Shown one piece after another: positions 18,418-26,214 of a stretch of DNA of 64,000 bases (within the stretch, counting starts at the first letter, position 1; the number at the start of each line of letters is the position of its first letter). The DNA comes from Sphingomonas sp. CBMAI 2297 (GTDB lineage Bacteria > Pseudomonadota > Alphaproteobacteria > Sphingomonadales > Sphingomonadaceae). The stretch is taken from contig NZ_JAPDIR010000003.1 of the NCBI RefSeq assembly GCF_029870595.1, forward strand, positions 62,001-126,000. The letters are read 5' to 3'. The translations under genes and the position numbers were made by a program. The notes under the pieces were generated by a model. It worked only from the letters and a program-made list of their open reading frames with translations. It ran no database searches and was not told the DNA's origin.

Positions 18418-18552
18418 GTCATCCCCGCGCAGGCGGGGATCCAGGGTAGTATGGGACGATCGAAGCAATCACGCGCATGCTTGCCGGAACCGGCAAGGCG
18501 AGCCTCGCGCACCTTGCCGCTGGCCCTGGATCCCCGCCTGCGCGGGGATGAC
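18418..18552. repeat. 135-bp palindromic repeat unit, copy 2
   Basis: Same length and termini as copy 1, about five substitutions apart. The upstream flank (ACTCATCTCCCCTCCCCC) is also shared with copy 1 (ACTCATCTTCCCTCCCCC), so the duplicated block is slightly larger than the palindrome. Confidence 0.85.
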
Positions 18553-18623
18553 GGGGACGAGATAAAGGGGATGACGGGGAAGGAACAACGGGGATGATGG
18601 GAAGGGGACAACAGGGATGACAG
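18544..18623. repeat. 23-bp imperfect tandem repeat
   Basis: Three and a half head-to-tail copies beginning at 18544, 18567, 18590 and 18613, each starting GGGGATGA (the last AGGGATGA). The first copy starts inside the end of the 135-base palindrome, so the array seems to have grown from it. Confidence 0.7.
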
Positions 18624-18732
18624 TTGCAGGAAGATGACCCAACCCGGGGTCGCGCTCAATCAGCCACCCCCGTCACGGCCAGTCGAAAGGCGCCGCGGAA
18701 GCTGCCCCGGTTCCTCGCCGGGGCAGCGCCGT

Positions 18733-19095
18733 TCATGCGTCGTCGCAGCGCGGGTCCCACCGGCGGTCCACGCCGGAGAGATCCTCGCGTGGCGCCCCGG
18801 TGTCGGTAAAGCGCCACGCGCAATAGCCATATTGGAACCAGCGCCCGAAGGGGATGGCACGGAACCCGGCCAGTTCCTCCCTGCTATGATGCCAGCGCGG
18901 GGGCAGGATCGCGAAGAGCAGGTCGTTGGCGACAAGCCTGCTGCGCATCCTCAGCGAAAGCCAGGCGTGCCTTGGGCTGCCGCGCGCCGCGACGCGATCC
19001 GCCCTGGGATGGGTCAGCAGGTATCGCATCCCCTGCAACGCCTGGCCGAAGTTAAGCGTGGCGTGCTTGGCATATTCCTCGATCCATTCGAACAT
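18733..19095 (-). CDS. Hypothetical protein
   Basis: 120 residues from an ATG at 19095 with a clear GAGGTAG ribosome binding site. Contains HATLNFGQALQGMRYLLTHP and LRMRSRLVANDLLFAILPPR, then FGRWFQYGYCAWRF. No signal peptide; one possible amphipathic helix near LVANDLLFAILP. I do not recognise a family. Isolated between repeat-rich and spacer sequence. Confidence 0.6.
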   Translation of the reverse strand: MFEWIEEYAKHATLNFGQALQGMRYLLTHPRADRVAARGSPRHAWLSLRMRSRLVANDLLFAILPPRWHHSREELAGFRAIPFGRWFQYGYCAWRFTDTGAPREDLSGVDRRWDPRCDDA

Positions 19096-19376
19096 TTGCT
19101 ACCTCAAAACCGAAATCGGAAAATCGCGCGTTCGGGTTTGGGGCTCGGGACATTTCGGGCATCCTCGGCAATCGTCGATGCCCTATCCTGCCGCAAAGCA
19201 GGCCGGCTGGAAACCACCCATCCCCGCAGGTTGCGAGGCGAAGCGTTCATGCCGCGAGCAATCCGGCGGCTAGGCCCGAGTTGCGGACATCGGCCTTCTT
19301 GATTCAAGCCTCTGAAACCTGCCAGTGATGCCTTGCCGGCTCGGGCAATGATGGAAGCTGGCGGGTCCGCGCCGGA

Positions 19377-20036
19377 TCAACTCGATGGAACGGCCCTCTC
19401 GATCACGCCCAGAGACGGAAGCGCTAGCATTTTGCGAGCTAAAGAAAGCAATTCCGCGCGCGAGTTGATTGCACAATAGCGGGTGTCCCAGACGTCGAGC
19501 CCCTTGGCTTCAAGTCGCGTTCCAGAGGGGCAACGCTGCTGTAGCACCGTAAACCGCTCGATCGTGGCACCACCCGGCTCGCGTGCCAGCAAGGTGTAGT
19601 CGCTTCCGGGGGTGACTCCCTTCTGGAGCGCCCAAAGCTCCCAAGTGACACTGCCTTTGCGGGCCGTTCCTAACTGAACAAAGAAACCATAGTCCCATCG
19701 CGCGTCGGCCAGCTCGCCTTGCTCATCGGCTGTTCGTATGACTGCAGCACAGTGGAAGACGCCGTAGTTGGTAAACCGCTTCCAATGCTGCTTTCCAAAG
19801 CTATTTTCTGGACCGGGCGCAAAACGCCAGTCGCCAAATGCGACGCGGGACGTGCATCCAAAATCGTCGCCGGATGAGAAGCTTCGCGGCCACGTCTGTT
19901 CCCACTCGAAGGTGTAAAGCGGCAAAGCCGAATGTATGCGTTCGACCGTCAATTCGTCGTCTGCAAGCGCAGGAGGCGAGAATGGCATAAGGGTCGCTAG
20001 GCCGAGTGCAATCGCCCATGCGCGTAGATGTGTCAT
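19377..20036 (-). CDS. Exported hypothetical protein
   Basis: 219 residues from the ATG at 20036, chosen because it opens a signal peptide (MTHLRAWAIALGLATLMPFS...PPALAD). The mature part has cysteines in DDFGCTSR, FHCAAV, QQRCPSG and RYCAINS, suggesting two disulfides, and a Trp-rich centre (TFEWEQTWPRSF, WKRF). No family recognised. Base composition is clearly less GC-rich than the flanking gsp-type genes. Confidence 0.65.
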   Translation of the reverse strand: MTHLRAWAIALGLATLMPFSPPALADDELTVERIHSALPLYTFEWEQTWPRSFSSGDDFGCTSRVAFGDWRFAPGPENSFGKQHWKRFTNYGVFHCAAVIRTADEQGELADARWDYGFFVQLGTARKGSVTWELWALQKGVTPGSDYTLLAREPGGATIERFTVLQQRCPSGTRLEAKGLDVWDTRYCAINSRAELLSLARKMLALPSLGVIERAVPSS

Positions 20037-20170
20037 GCACCCGTCTCCAGCCAACTACCAATGAAAGCGACATGTCTGCAATCGGCGTCATCTTGCCAAT
20101 AGCGGACCTTCTGGATTCCACCCACTTCCCGCCATTCGGTCACGCCGCTGCGCAGGTTGGCGATCGGGCA

Positions 20171-20623
20171 CTACCGCCCCGTTTCCTCCGTCCCCGCCTC
20201 GCTCCCGCCCGGCTCGATCGGCAGCGGCACCCGCACCCGTTCGGCGCCGCGCGTGAAGAAGGCCGCGTCGATCGCCAGGCTGGCCAGGCTCCAGCCATCG
20301 ACGCTTTCCCCGATCGCAAGCGTGCGGGTCGTGCCGTCGCTCGCCTTGACCAGCGCCACCGCGTCGATATTGAGCCGGCCGACGATGCCGACCAGCCGGG
20401 GGGCGTCGGCGGGGGCCTCGACGGGCTCGGACGCGCCGAACAGCGGCCGCTCATAGACGCGCGCCAGCACCGGCATCGTGCCGGCCCCGATCGGCGCGGG
20501 AACGGGCGCGGCCCTGGGCACAGCGCCGCCCCCGCCGGGCAGCAACAGCAGCACGGGCATGGCGATCGCCAGCGCGCCGGCGGCGGCAAGCAGGATTCCC
20601 GCGGGGCGCAGCTTCACTGCCAT
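20171..20623 (-). CDS. GspC/PilP-like inner-membrane protein (second T2SS-type set)
   Basis: 150 residues from the ATG at 20623. One membrane segment (GILLAAAGALAIAMPVLLLL, about 8-27), then a region that parallels the GspC homology domain: YERPLFGASEPVEAPADAPR (the 'RPLF' start is typical), LVGIVGRLNIDAVALVKASD, TRTLAIGESVDGWSLASLAI. There is no PDZ domain. Last of three overlapping genes; its start lies 10 bases inside the GspM-like gene. Proposed role: periplasmic connector between a platform and a secretin; this is inference from domain layout. Confidence 0.75.
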   Translation of the reverse strand: MAVKLRPAGILLAAAGALAIAMPVLLLLPGGGGAVPRAAPVPAPIGAGTMPVLARVYERPLFGASEPVEAPADAPRLVGIVGRLNIDAVALVKASDGTTRTLAIGESVDGWSLASLAIDAAFFTRGAERVRVPLPIEPGGSEAGTEETGR

Positions 20624-21084
20624 GCCGCGACCACTTCCCCGATCAGCCGGACGCCGCCTTCCGGAATCGGCTCGATCCGCCAGCTGCGCATCCGCATCAG
20701 CGGCCTGCCGCGCTCCAGCGCGTCGGCGAGCGCGACCACGGCCTTTTCCGCGCCCGAGACGCGGATGCGCAGCGCGGCCACCCCGGCAGGCGCCTGGGCG
20801 GTGCTCGCCTCCTCCACCAGCACTCCGCCCGACCGGGCAAGGGCGCGGACCCGCGACAGGATCGCCGCCCGCCCCGCCGCCGCGCCCGCGAGGTGCAGGC
20901 CGAGCCCGGGCGCGAGCAGGGGCGGCGGCGCTGCCGGCCGCGCCGCCAGCGCGGCGAGCCGGGCATGCTCGGCGCGCGCCGCGGCCAGCTCGCCGAGCGC
21001 GGTGCCGGTGGCCGGCGCGAGCAGCAGCGCCACGGCCAGGCCGGCGATGCCGCCGATCGCCATCGGGGGCAGCCGCCATGTCAT
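20614..21084 (-). CDS. GspM/PilO-like inner-membrane protein (second set)
   Basis: 156 residues: membrane segment at about 8-28 (IGGIAGLAVALLLAPATGTA), Ala/Arg-rich helix, then a ferredoxin-like domain (VAALRIRVSGAEKAVVALAD, MRMRSWRIEPIPEGGVRLIG) as in GspM or PilO. Overlaps the upstream L-like gene by 4 bases and the downstream C-like gene by 10. It is a distant paralogue of the gspM at 10879 at best. Confidence 0.75.
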   Translation of the reverse strand: MTWRLPPMAIGGIAGLAVALLLAPATGTALGELAAARAEHARLAALAARPAAPPPLLAPGLGLHLAGAAAGRAAILSRVRALARSGGVLVEEASTAQAPAGVAALRIRVSGAEKAVVALADALERGRPLMRMRSWRIEPIPEGGVRLIGEVVAAWQ

Positions 21085-21617
21085 TGCGCATCCTCGCGCA
21101 TCGAGACGATCATCGCGGCATCGGTCCGCCGCTGGCTGGTGTTGCGCATGCCGGCCAGCTCGGGCGCGCGGCGGATCGCGGCGCGCAGCGTATCGGGATC
21201 GGAACCGGCGGCGTCGAGCTCCAGCCCGCCGTCGCGGGTGCGCTCGACCCGGACCAGCCTGGCCTCGGCGGGAAGCACGCCGGCCAGCAGCTCGAGCACC
21301 TGGCCCGGCGCGGCGCGGCCGGCGGCATTGGCGAGCGCGGCGCGCGCCTCGCGCGCGGTGGCTTCCGCATCCAGCCGCGGCGCCAGCTGCGCCTGCAACC
21401 GGACTGTCGCGTTTCTTTCATGTTGCGCGAGCATGTTGGCGCCCGCCAGGGTGAGCAGCGGCCCGGCGGCGAGCAGCGCGCCGAATGCCGCCGCCGCACG
21501 CCAGCCGCCGGGCAATGGCGTCGCGCCCAGCGCCGCGTAAAGCCGGTGCGACAGGCTCCGCGCCGGCTCGGGCGGCGCCGGGGGCGGCAATGCGGGATCG
21601 GGCTCGGCGGCGTCCAT
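21081..21617 (-). CDS. GspL-C-terminal/PilN-like inner-membrane protein (second set)
   Basis: 178 residues from the ATG at 21617 (AGGCAGG upstream); a start at 21671 lacks a binding site. Pro-rich cytoplasmic tail, one membrane segment (AAAAFGALLAAGPLLTLAGA, about 40-60) and a PilN/GspL-type periplasmic domain (LLAGVLPAEARLVRVERTRD, DPDTLRAAIRRAPEL). It lacks the cytoplasmic actin-like domain that GspL uses to hold GspE. First gene of the L-M-C-like trio, divergent from the PhoX-like gene. Confidence 0.72.
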   Translation of the reverse strand: MDAAEPDPALPPPAPPEPARSLSHRLYAALGATPLPGGWRAAAAFGALLAAGPLLTLAGANMLAQHERNATVRLQAQLAPRLDAEATAREARAALANAAGRAAPGQVLELLAGVLPAEARLVRVERTRDGGLELDAAGSDPDTLRAAIRRAPELAGMRNTSQRRTDAAMIVSMREDAQ

Positions 21618-21655
21618 CGCGTGCCTGCCTAGACGCTGCCGGGGCTCGCGCAAAG

Positions 21656-21675
21656 CGTCATGGAGCGTCATGGAG
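21656..21675. repeat. Tandem 10-bp direct repeat in the divergent promoter region
   Basis: Two exact head-to-tail copies of CGTCATGGAG, in the 169 bases between the L-like start (21617) and the PhoX-like start (21787). GTCAT repeated at helical spacing recalls a Pho box (two TGTCA half sites 11 apart), but here the spacing is 10 and the match is partial, so PhoB binding is only a suggestion. Confidence 0.4.
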
Positions 21676-21786
21676 TGGCAACATAAAAGTCACGCCCACG
21701 AAACCACAATCGCATGCTGGCGTCATCTCGCGCTTCCAAGGACCGGCCAACCGGGTCGCCAGTGACTCGGATGCTTGGGGGTTTCC

Positions 21787-24258
21787 ATGACCAATCTGAC
21801 CGAGACGGGCTTCGGCTATACCGACGGCGACGTCGATACCAACATCCACAACAACGGCCCGACGCTGAACGAGATCGCGGCCCAGCGCTATTCGCGGCGC
21901 GCGACGCTTCAGCGCGGCGGTGCGGCGATCGTCGCGGCCACCATGGGCGGTTCGGTCCTCGCGGCCTGCGACAGCAAGGTCACGGACACCGGCGCGGGCC
22001 CGACCGTGAACGCGGGCGCCGACGCGGCGACCACGTCGGGCCGCGTCGTCACGCTCACCGGCACCGCGACGGGCGGCAACGGCCTCACCACTGCCTGGAG
22101 CCAGATCAGCGGCCCGACCGTGACGCTGAACAGCGCCTCGACCAACACCGCCAACTTCATCGCGCCGAGCGTGAGCGCGGCCACGCCGCTGGTGTTCCAG
22201 TTCGCCGCCGCTGACGCCGCCGGCAAGCCGACGGTCGCGCGCACCACGGTCACCGTCAGCCCGGCCACGCTCGGCTTCGCCGCCGTCGCCAAGAACAAGC
22301 TCGACGTCGTGACCGTGCCGGCCGGCTACACCGTGCAGATCGGCGCGCGCCTGGGCGACCCGATTCTGGGCGGCGCCGCGGCCTATAAGAATGACGGCAC
22401 CGACACCGGCTATGCGAACCGCATCGGCGACCATGGCGACGCGCTGTTCTGGTTCGGCCTGAACAGCTCGGCCGCCCGCGACGACACCAGCTCGACCCGC
22501 GGCCTGATCGTGCAGAACCACGAGAACATCAACCAGCAATATCTCCATCCGAACGGCCCGACCTCGACCGGCGGCGTCCGCCCCGAGGCGGAGGCGATCA
22601 AGGAGATCGAGTGCCACGGCGTCTCGGTCGTCGAATATGCGCAGGCCGCCAATGGCAGCTGGTCGTTCTCCGCCAACTCGACGCTCAACCGCCGCGTCAC
22701 GCCGAACACCCCCATGGTGTTCAACGGGCCGGTCAAGGGCTCGAACCTGCTCAAGACCCCCTATTCGCCGACCGGCGTGGCGGGCCGCGGCACGATCAAC
22801 AACTGCGCCAACGGCTACACGCCCTGGGCGACGCTGCTGACCTGCGAGGAGAATTGGGCCGGCTATTTCCGCCGTTCGGGCGACAATGCCGCCCGCACCG
22901 CCAAGGAAGTGACTTCGCTCACCCGCTATGGCGTGACGAGCACCTCGGGCAGCTATGGCTGGTCGACGGTGACCGCCGCCGACACGACGAACACCAGCTT
23001 CCGCCGCTGGGACGCCCGGGCGACCGCCGCGGATGCGCTCACCGACTATCGCAACGAGCCGAACCAGTTCGGCTGGGTGGTCGAGATCGATCCGTACAAT
23101 CCGTCGGCCGCGCCCCGCAAGCGCACCGCGCTGGGCCGCATGGGCCATGAGGGCTGCTGGCCGGGCGCGTTCGTCGCCGGCCGCAAGCCCGCCTGGTACA
23201 TGGGCGACGACGCCCGCCGCGAATATCTCTACAAGTTCGTCTCGAACACCGCCTGGTCGGCCGCGGACGCGAGCGCGACCGATCGCCTGGCGATCGGCGA
23301 CAAGTATCTCGATGCCGGCACGCTCTATGTCGCCAAGTTCAACGCGGACGGCACCGGCACCTGGCTGCCGCTGGTGTTCGGCCAGAACGGCATCGACGCG
23401 TCGAGCGCCGTCTATCCGTTCGCGGACCAGGCCGACGTGCTGGTCAACACCCGCCTCGCGGCGGACGTGGCCGGCGCCACGCCGATGGACCGCCCGGAAT
23501 GGACCGCGGTGAACCCGGTGACCGGCGAGGTCTATCTGACCCTGACCAACAACAACGCCGCCAACCGCCCGCTCAACGGCACCGACGCCGCCAATCCGCG
23601 CCACTATAACGATCCCTATGGCGCGGCGCAGACGGCGCAGTACGGCAATCCCAACGGCCACATCATCCGCCTGAAGGAAGCCAATACCGAAGCCACCACC
23701 TTCGCCTGGGACATTTATGCCTTCGGCGCGGGCGCGGACCTGAACGCGACCAACATCAACCTGTCGGGCCTGACTGCGGACAACGACTTCTCGAGCCCGG
23801 ACGGCCTGTGGTTCGGCCGCGCGACCAATGCCACGGGCCTGGTGAAGCCGCTGATGTGGATCCAGACCGACGACGGCGCCTATACCGACGTCACCAACTG
23901 CATGATGCTGGCGGCCCAGCCGGGCACCGTGGGCGACGGCGGCGCCCGCACGATCACCAACACCGGCACCGGCGGCGCGACGGCCACCCAGGCCACGCGC
24001 GTCGGCGCGGCGCCGGGCGCGAACCTGAAGCGCTTCCTGGTCGGCCCGGTCGAGTGCGAGATCACCGGCGTGGACACGACGCCGGACGGCCGCACCATGT
24101 TCGTCGGCATCCAGCACCCCGGCGAGAACGGCGCCCCGGCGACGCCGTCGAGCCATTGGCCGGACAGCCAGGCAACCGGCACCGCCGGCGCCACGGTCCG
24201 CCCGCGCTCGGCGATCGTGATCATCACCAAGAATGACGGCGGCCTGGTGGGCCTCTGA
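21787..24258 (+). CDS. PhoX-family phosphatase, Tat-exported lipoprotein with Ig/PKD-like insert
   Basis: 823 residues from the ATG at 21787. The N-terminus has a long n-region, twin arginines in YSRRATLQRGG (37-38) and a lipobox LAAC with Cys61, so it is probably Tat-exported and lipidated. Residues about 66-165 form a PKD/Ig-like domain (VVTLTGTATGGNGLTTAWSQ). The DUF839/PhoX domain follows: RGLIVQNHENINQQYLHPNG, WTAVNPVTGEVYLTLTNNN, FSSPDGLWFGRA and HPGENGAPATPSSHWPD. Known PhoX enzymes are Ca/Fe-dependent phosphomonoesterases for phosphate scavenging. Divergent from the T2SS-like trio, hence a candidate client of it. Confidence 0.88.
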   Translation: MTNLTETGFGYTDGDVDTNIHNNGPTLNEIAAQRYSRRATLQRGGAAIVAATMGGSVLAACDSKVTDTGAGPTVNAGADAATTSGRVVTLTGTATGGNGLTTAWSQISGPTVTLNSASTNTANFIAPSVSAATPLVFQFAAADAAGKPTVARTTVTVSPATLGFAAVAKNKLDVVTVPAGYTVQIGARLGDPILGGAAAYKNDGTDTGYANRIGDHGDALFWFGLNSSAARDDTSSTRGLIVQNHENINQQYLHPNGPTSTGGVRPEAEAIKEIECHGVSVVEYAQAANGSWSFSANSTLNRRVTPNTPMVFNGPVKGSNLLKTPYSPTGVAGRGTINNCANGYTPWATLLTCEENWAGYFRRSGDNAARTAKEVTSLTRYGVTSTSGSYGWSTVTAADTTNTSFRRWDARATAADALTDYRNEPNQFGWVVEIDPYNPSAAPRKRTALGRMGHEGCWPGAFVAGRKPAWYMGDDARREYLYKFVSNTAWSAADASATDRLAIGDKYLDAGTLYVAKFNADGTGTWLPLVFGQNGIDASSAVYPFADQADVLVNTRLAADVAGATPMDRPEWTAVNPVTGEVYLTLTNNNAANRPLNGTDAANPRHYNDPYGAAQTAQYGNPNGHIIRLKEANTEATTFAWDIYAFGAGADLNATNINLSGLTADNDFSSPDGLWFGRATNATGLVKPLMWIQTDDGAYTDVTNCMMLAAQPGTVGDGGARTITNTGTGGATATQATRVGAAPGANLKRFLVGPVECEITGVDTTPDGRTMFVGIQHPGENGAPATPSSHWPDSQATGTAGATVRPRSAIVIITKNDGGLVGL

Positions 24259-24284
24259 CCTTCCCGGATCGGTGAAACAGAGAG

Positions 24285-24315
24285 GGGAGGCTCCCGCGAG
24301 GGGCCTCCCTTTTTT
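24285..24315 (+). terminator. Rho-independent terminator after the PhoX-like gene
   Basis: Stem GGGAGGC / GCCTCCC (24285-24291 with 24303-24309) followed directly by six T residues. Confidence 0.9.
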
Positions 24316-24344
24316 GCTGCCGCGCCGGCGCGGCCCGTCGCGCG

Positions 24345-24962
24345 CTATCCGGCCGCGCCCGAGAGAATCCGGTCGCAGAGCGGCAGCAGCAGCGCGCACA
24401 CTGCCGCGCCGTCACGCTCCGCGCCGCGCAGGCTGGAAAAGGTCGCAAAGCTGGTAAGCGTGAACAGCAGGTCGACCAGGTCCGCCTTCGCCTGCCCCCC
24501 GGCCACGCCCTGGCGATCGACCAGCACGCCCAGCAAGGCACGCCGCCGCTCGTTGCGCGCGGCCAGGGCGGCGCCCAGCTCGGCATCCATGGCCGCCGCC
24601 GCGAAGATGCCGCCCAGCCCGTCATGCGCCATCCAGAAATCGCAGAAGGTACGGACGACCCGGGCGAGCGCCGCGCGCGGCTCCGCGATCGCCATCGCCT
24701 CGGCCAGGCTGGCCAGATTCCCTCGCTCGGCAATCGCGTCGAACGCGGCCTCGAGCAGCCCGTTGCGCGAGCCGAACTGGTTATAGACCGTCAGCCGGGT
24801 GACACCCGCCGCCCGGGCCACGGCATCCAGCGACAACAGGTGCCCGCCAGGCTCGCCCAGGATGGCCAGCGCGGCGGCGACGAGGCGCGCTCGGGTCTCC
24901 GCCGCCTTCGCGTCACGCTTCTCGGTCGCATAGGGTCTTGACGACTTGCCGGGAATATTCAC
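24345..24962 (-). CDS. TetR/AcrR-family transcriptional regulator
   Basis: 205 residues from a GTG at 24962; no other start is in frame before the DNA-binding domain. The helix-turn-helix is LLSLDAVARAAGVTRLTVYN followed by QFGSRNGLLEAAFDA (about residues 45-75); the rest is the variable ligand domain. It is divergent from a three-gene operon, and a perfect palindrome lies immediately upstream of its start codon, leaving no room for a ribosome binding site, so translation may be leaderless. Probably represses itself and the operon. Confidence 0.88.
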   Translation of the reverse strand: MNIPGKSSRPYATEKRDAKAAETRARLVAAALAILGEPGGHLLSLDAVARAAGVTRLTVYNQFGSRNGLLEAAFDAIAERGNLASLAEAMAIAEPRAALARVVRTFCDFWMAHDGLGGIFAAAAMDAELGAALAARNERRRALLGVLVDRQGVAGGQAKADLVDLLFTLTSFATFSSLRGAERDGAAVCALLLPLCDRILSGAAG

Positions 24963-24977
24963 TATACATCCTGTATA
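24963..24977. promoter_or_regulatory. Palindromic operator for the TetR-type regulator
   Basis: TATACATCCTGTATA: perfect 6-base arms with a 3-base spacer, in the 53 bases between the divergent regulator start (24962) and membrane protein start (25016). Size and place fit a TetR-family operator. Confidence 0.7.
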
Positions 24978-25015
24978 TCGAATCTGAGTTGCGCCCCCGG
25001 TCCGGAGCTTCGCCC

Positions 25016-25396
25016 ATGCAAGTCTTGCTGATCCTCGCCATCGCTGTCCATGTCCTGTCGTCGATCTTCTGGGCGGGATCGACCTTCGTCCTCGCGCGCA
25101 ATGGCGGCCAGGGCGCCACCGGGCTGATCGGCCCGCAGACCGGCGCGGCGAGCGCCGCGGTCCTGTCCGGGCTGCTGCTCTGGCATCTGCTCCATCGGGG
25201 AAGTTTCCAGCTGGTCGAACAAGTCCTCGCGACGGGGGCGGCGGCCGCGATCCTCGCCTTTCTCATCCAGCTCCTGCTGGTCCGCCCGGCGCTGCGCTCC
25301 GGAGAGGCGTCGTCGCGCGTTGCCGGCGGCTATCGCGCATCCGCCGCGCTGCTCGTCGTCACCATCATCTGCATGGCCGTGTCCCGTTACGTCTGA
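25016..25396 (+). CDS. Small integral membrane protein
   Basis: 126 residues, ATG at 25016 with GGAG upstream. About four membrane helices: LLILAIAVHVLSSIFWAGST, AASAAVLSGLLLWHLLH, LATGAAAAILAFLIQLLLV and SAALLVVTIICMAVSRYV. The early His and Trp (HVLSSIFWAGS) recall small heme/copper-type DUF2269 or CopD-like membrane proteins, but the match is not firm. First gene of the TetR-controlled operon; the SDR gene starts 11 bases later. Confidence 0.75.
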   Translation: MQVLLILAIAVHVLSSIFWAGSTFVLARNGGQGATGLIGPQTGAASAAVLSGLLLWHLLHRGSFQLVEQVLATGAAAAILAFLIQLLLVRPALRSGEASSRVAGGYRASAALLVVTIICMAVSRYV

Positions 25397-25407
25397 AGGA
25401 AGCTGTG

Positions 25408-26181
25408 ATGCCCGATATTCCCCTGTTTCCCGATCTCGCCGGCAAGACCGTGCTGATCACCGGCGGCTCCGGCGGGATCGGCGCCGAGACGGCGCGCTGG
25501 TTCGCGCACAACGGCGCCCGAGTGACGGTCGTGGGGCGCGACCAGGCGCGGCTCGATAGCGTCCAGGCCTCGCTCGCCGCCATTTCGCCGGGCCATGCGG
25601 CGATCGCGCTCGATTGCACCAGCGCCGACCAGCTCGAGGCCGCCCGCGCCGCGCTGATCGCGCGACAGGACGGCATCGACATTCTGATCGCCTTTGCGGG
25701 CGGCGGCACGAGCCGGCCCGCGCCGATCGAGCAGGTGACCGAGAGCGACTGGCAGTCGAGCCTCACGCACAATGTCACCGCGACCTTCCTGACATTGCGG
25801 ACCTTCGCGCCCGACTTGCGCAAGAGCGGGCGCGGTGCCGCAGTGACCATGGCTTCCACCGCCGGCCGGGCACCGTCCGCGGCGCCGCTCGGCTATGGCG
25901 TCGCGAAGGCGGGCATCATCCTGCTCACCCGGCAACTCGCCCAGGATCTGGGGCCCGATGGCGTGCGGGTGAACTGCATCTCCCCATCGGCGGTGCTGAC
26001 CGATCGCACGGAGGAGCGAATGCCGCCCGCCATACGCCAGGAAATCGCCGCGGCCCATCCGCTGCGGCGGCTCGGCACCCCCGCCGACGTCGCCGCCGCT
26101 ACTCTGTTCCTGGCGTCGGAAAGCGCCGGCTGGCTGACCGGCGCGACGCTCGACATTGCCGGCGGCCGGCTGATGCACTGA
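25408..26181 (+). CDS. Short-chain dehydrogenase/reductase (SDR)
   Basis: 257-residue NAD(P)-dependent oxidoreductase. Cofactor motif TGGSGGIG at residues 18-25, the downstream Asp/Cys stretch ALDCTSADQ, the NAG-equivalent AFAGGGTS, catalytic Ser in MASTAGRA, and the YxxxK in GYGVAKAG. C-terminal PADVAAATLFLASESAGWLT and GATLDIAGGR are typical of classical SDRs. ATG at 25408 follows AAGGA; a GTG three bases earlier is possible. Substrate unknown. Confidence 0.92.
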   Translation: MPDIPLFPDLAGKTVLITGGSGGIGAETARWFAHNGARVTVVGRDQARLDSVQASLAAISPGHAAIALDCTSADQLEAARAALIARQDGIDILIAFAGGGTSRPAPIEQVTESDWQSSLTHNVTATFLTLRTFAPDLRKSGRGAAVTMASTAGRAPSAAPLGYGVAKAGIILLTRQLAQDLGPDGVRVNCISPSAVLTDRTEERMPPAIRQEIAAAHPLRRLGTPADVAAATLFLASESAGWLTGATLDIAGGRLMH

Positions 26182-26214
26182 TCGCCCGTCCTCCGCACCG
26201 AAAGGCATTACGAC

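Larger units (their letters stand above)
17970..18732. other. Gene-free repeat-rich interval
   Basis: 763 bases without a supported gene. It holds a partial GTCATCCCGG element (17995-18022), two near-identical 135-base palindromic units (18064-18198 and 18418-18552), a second type of palindrome (18288-18363) and a 23-base tandem repeat (18544-18623). Short open frames here read through repeats and are not credible. Confidence 0.8.

Noticed and set aside
18064..18623. Possible CRISPR array
   Set aside because: The units are palindromic, only two copies are far apart, and the 23-base array has no spacers and no cas genes nearby.
21658..24399. 913-codon minus-strand frame opposite the PhoX-like gene
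   Set aside because: Arg/Gly/Ala-rich shadow without domains; the plus-strand PhoX motifs are unambiguous.
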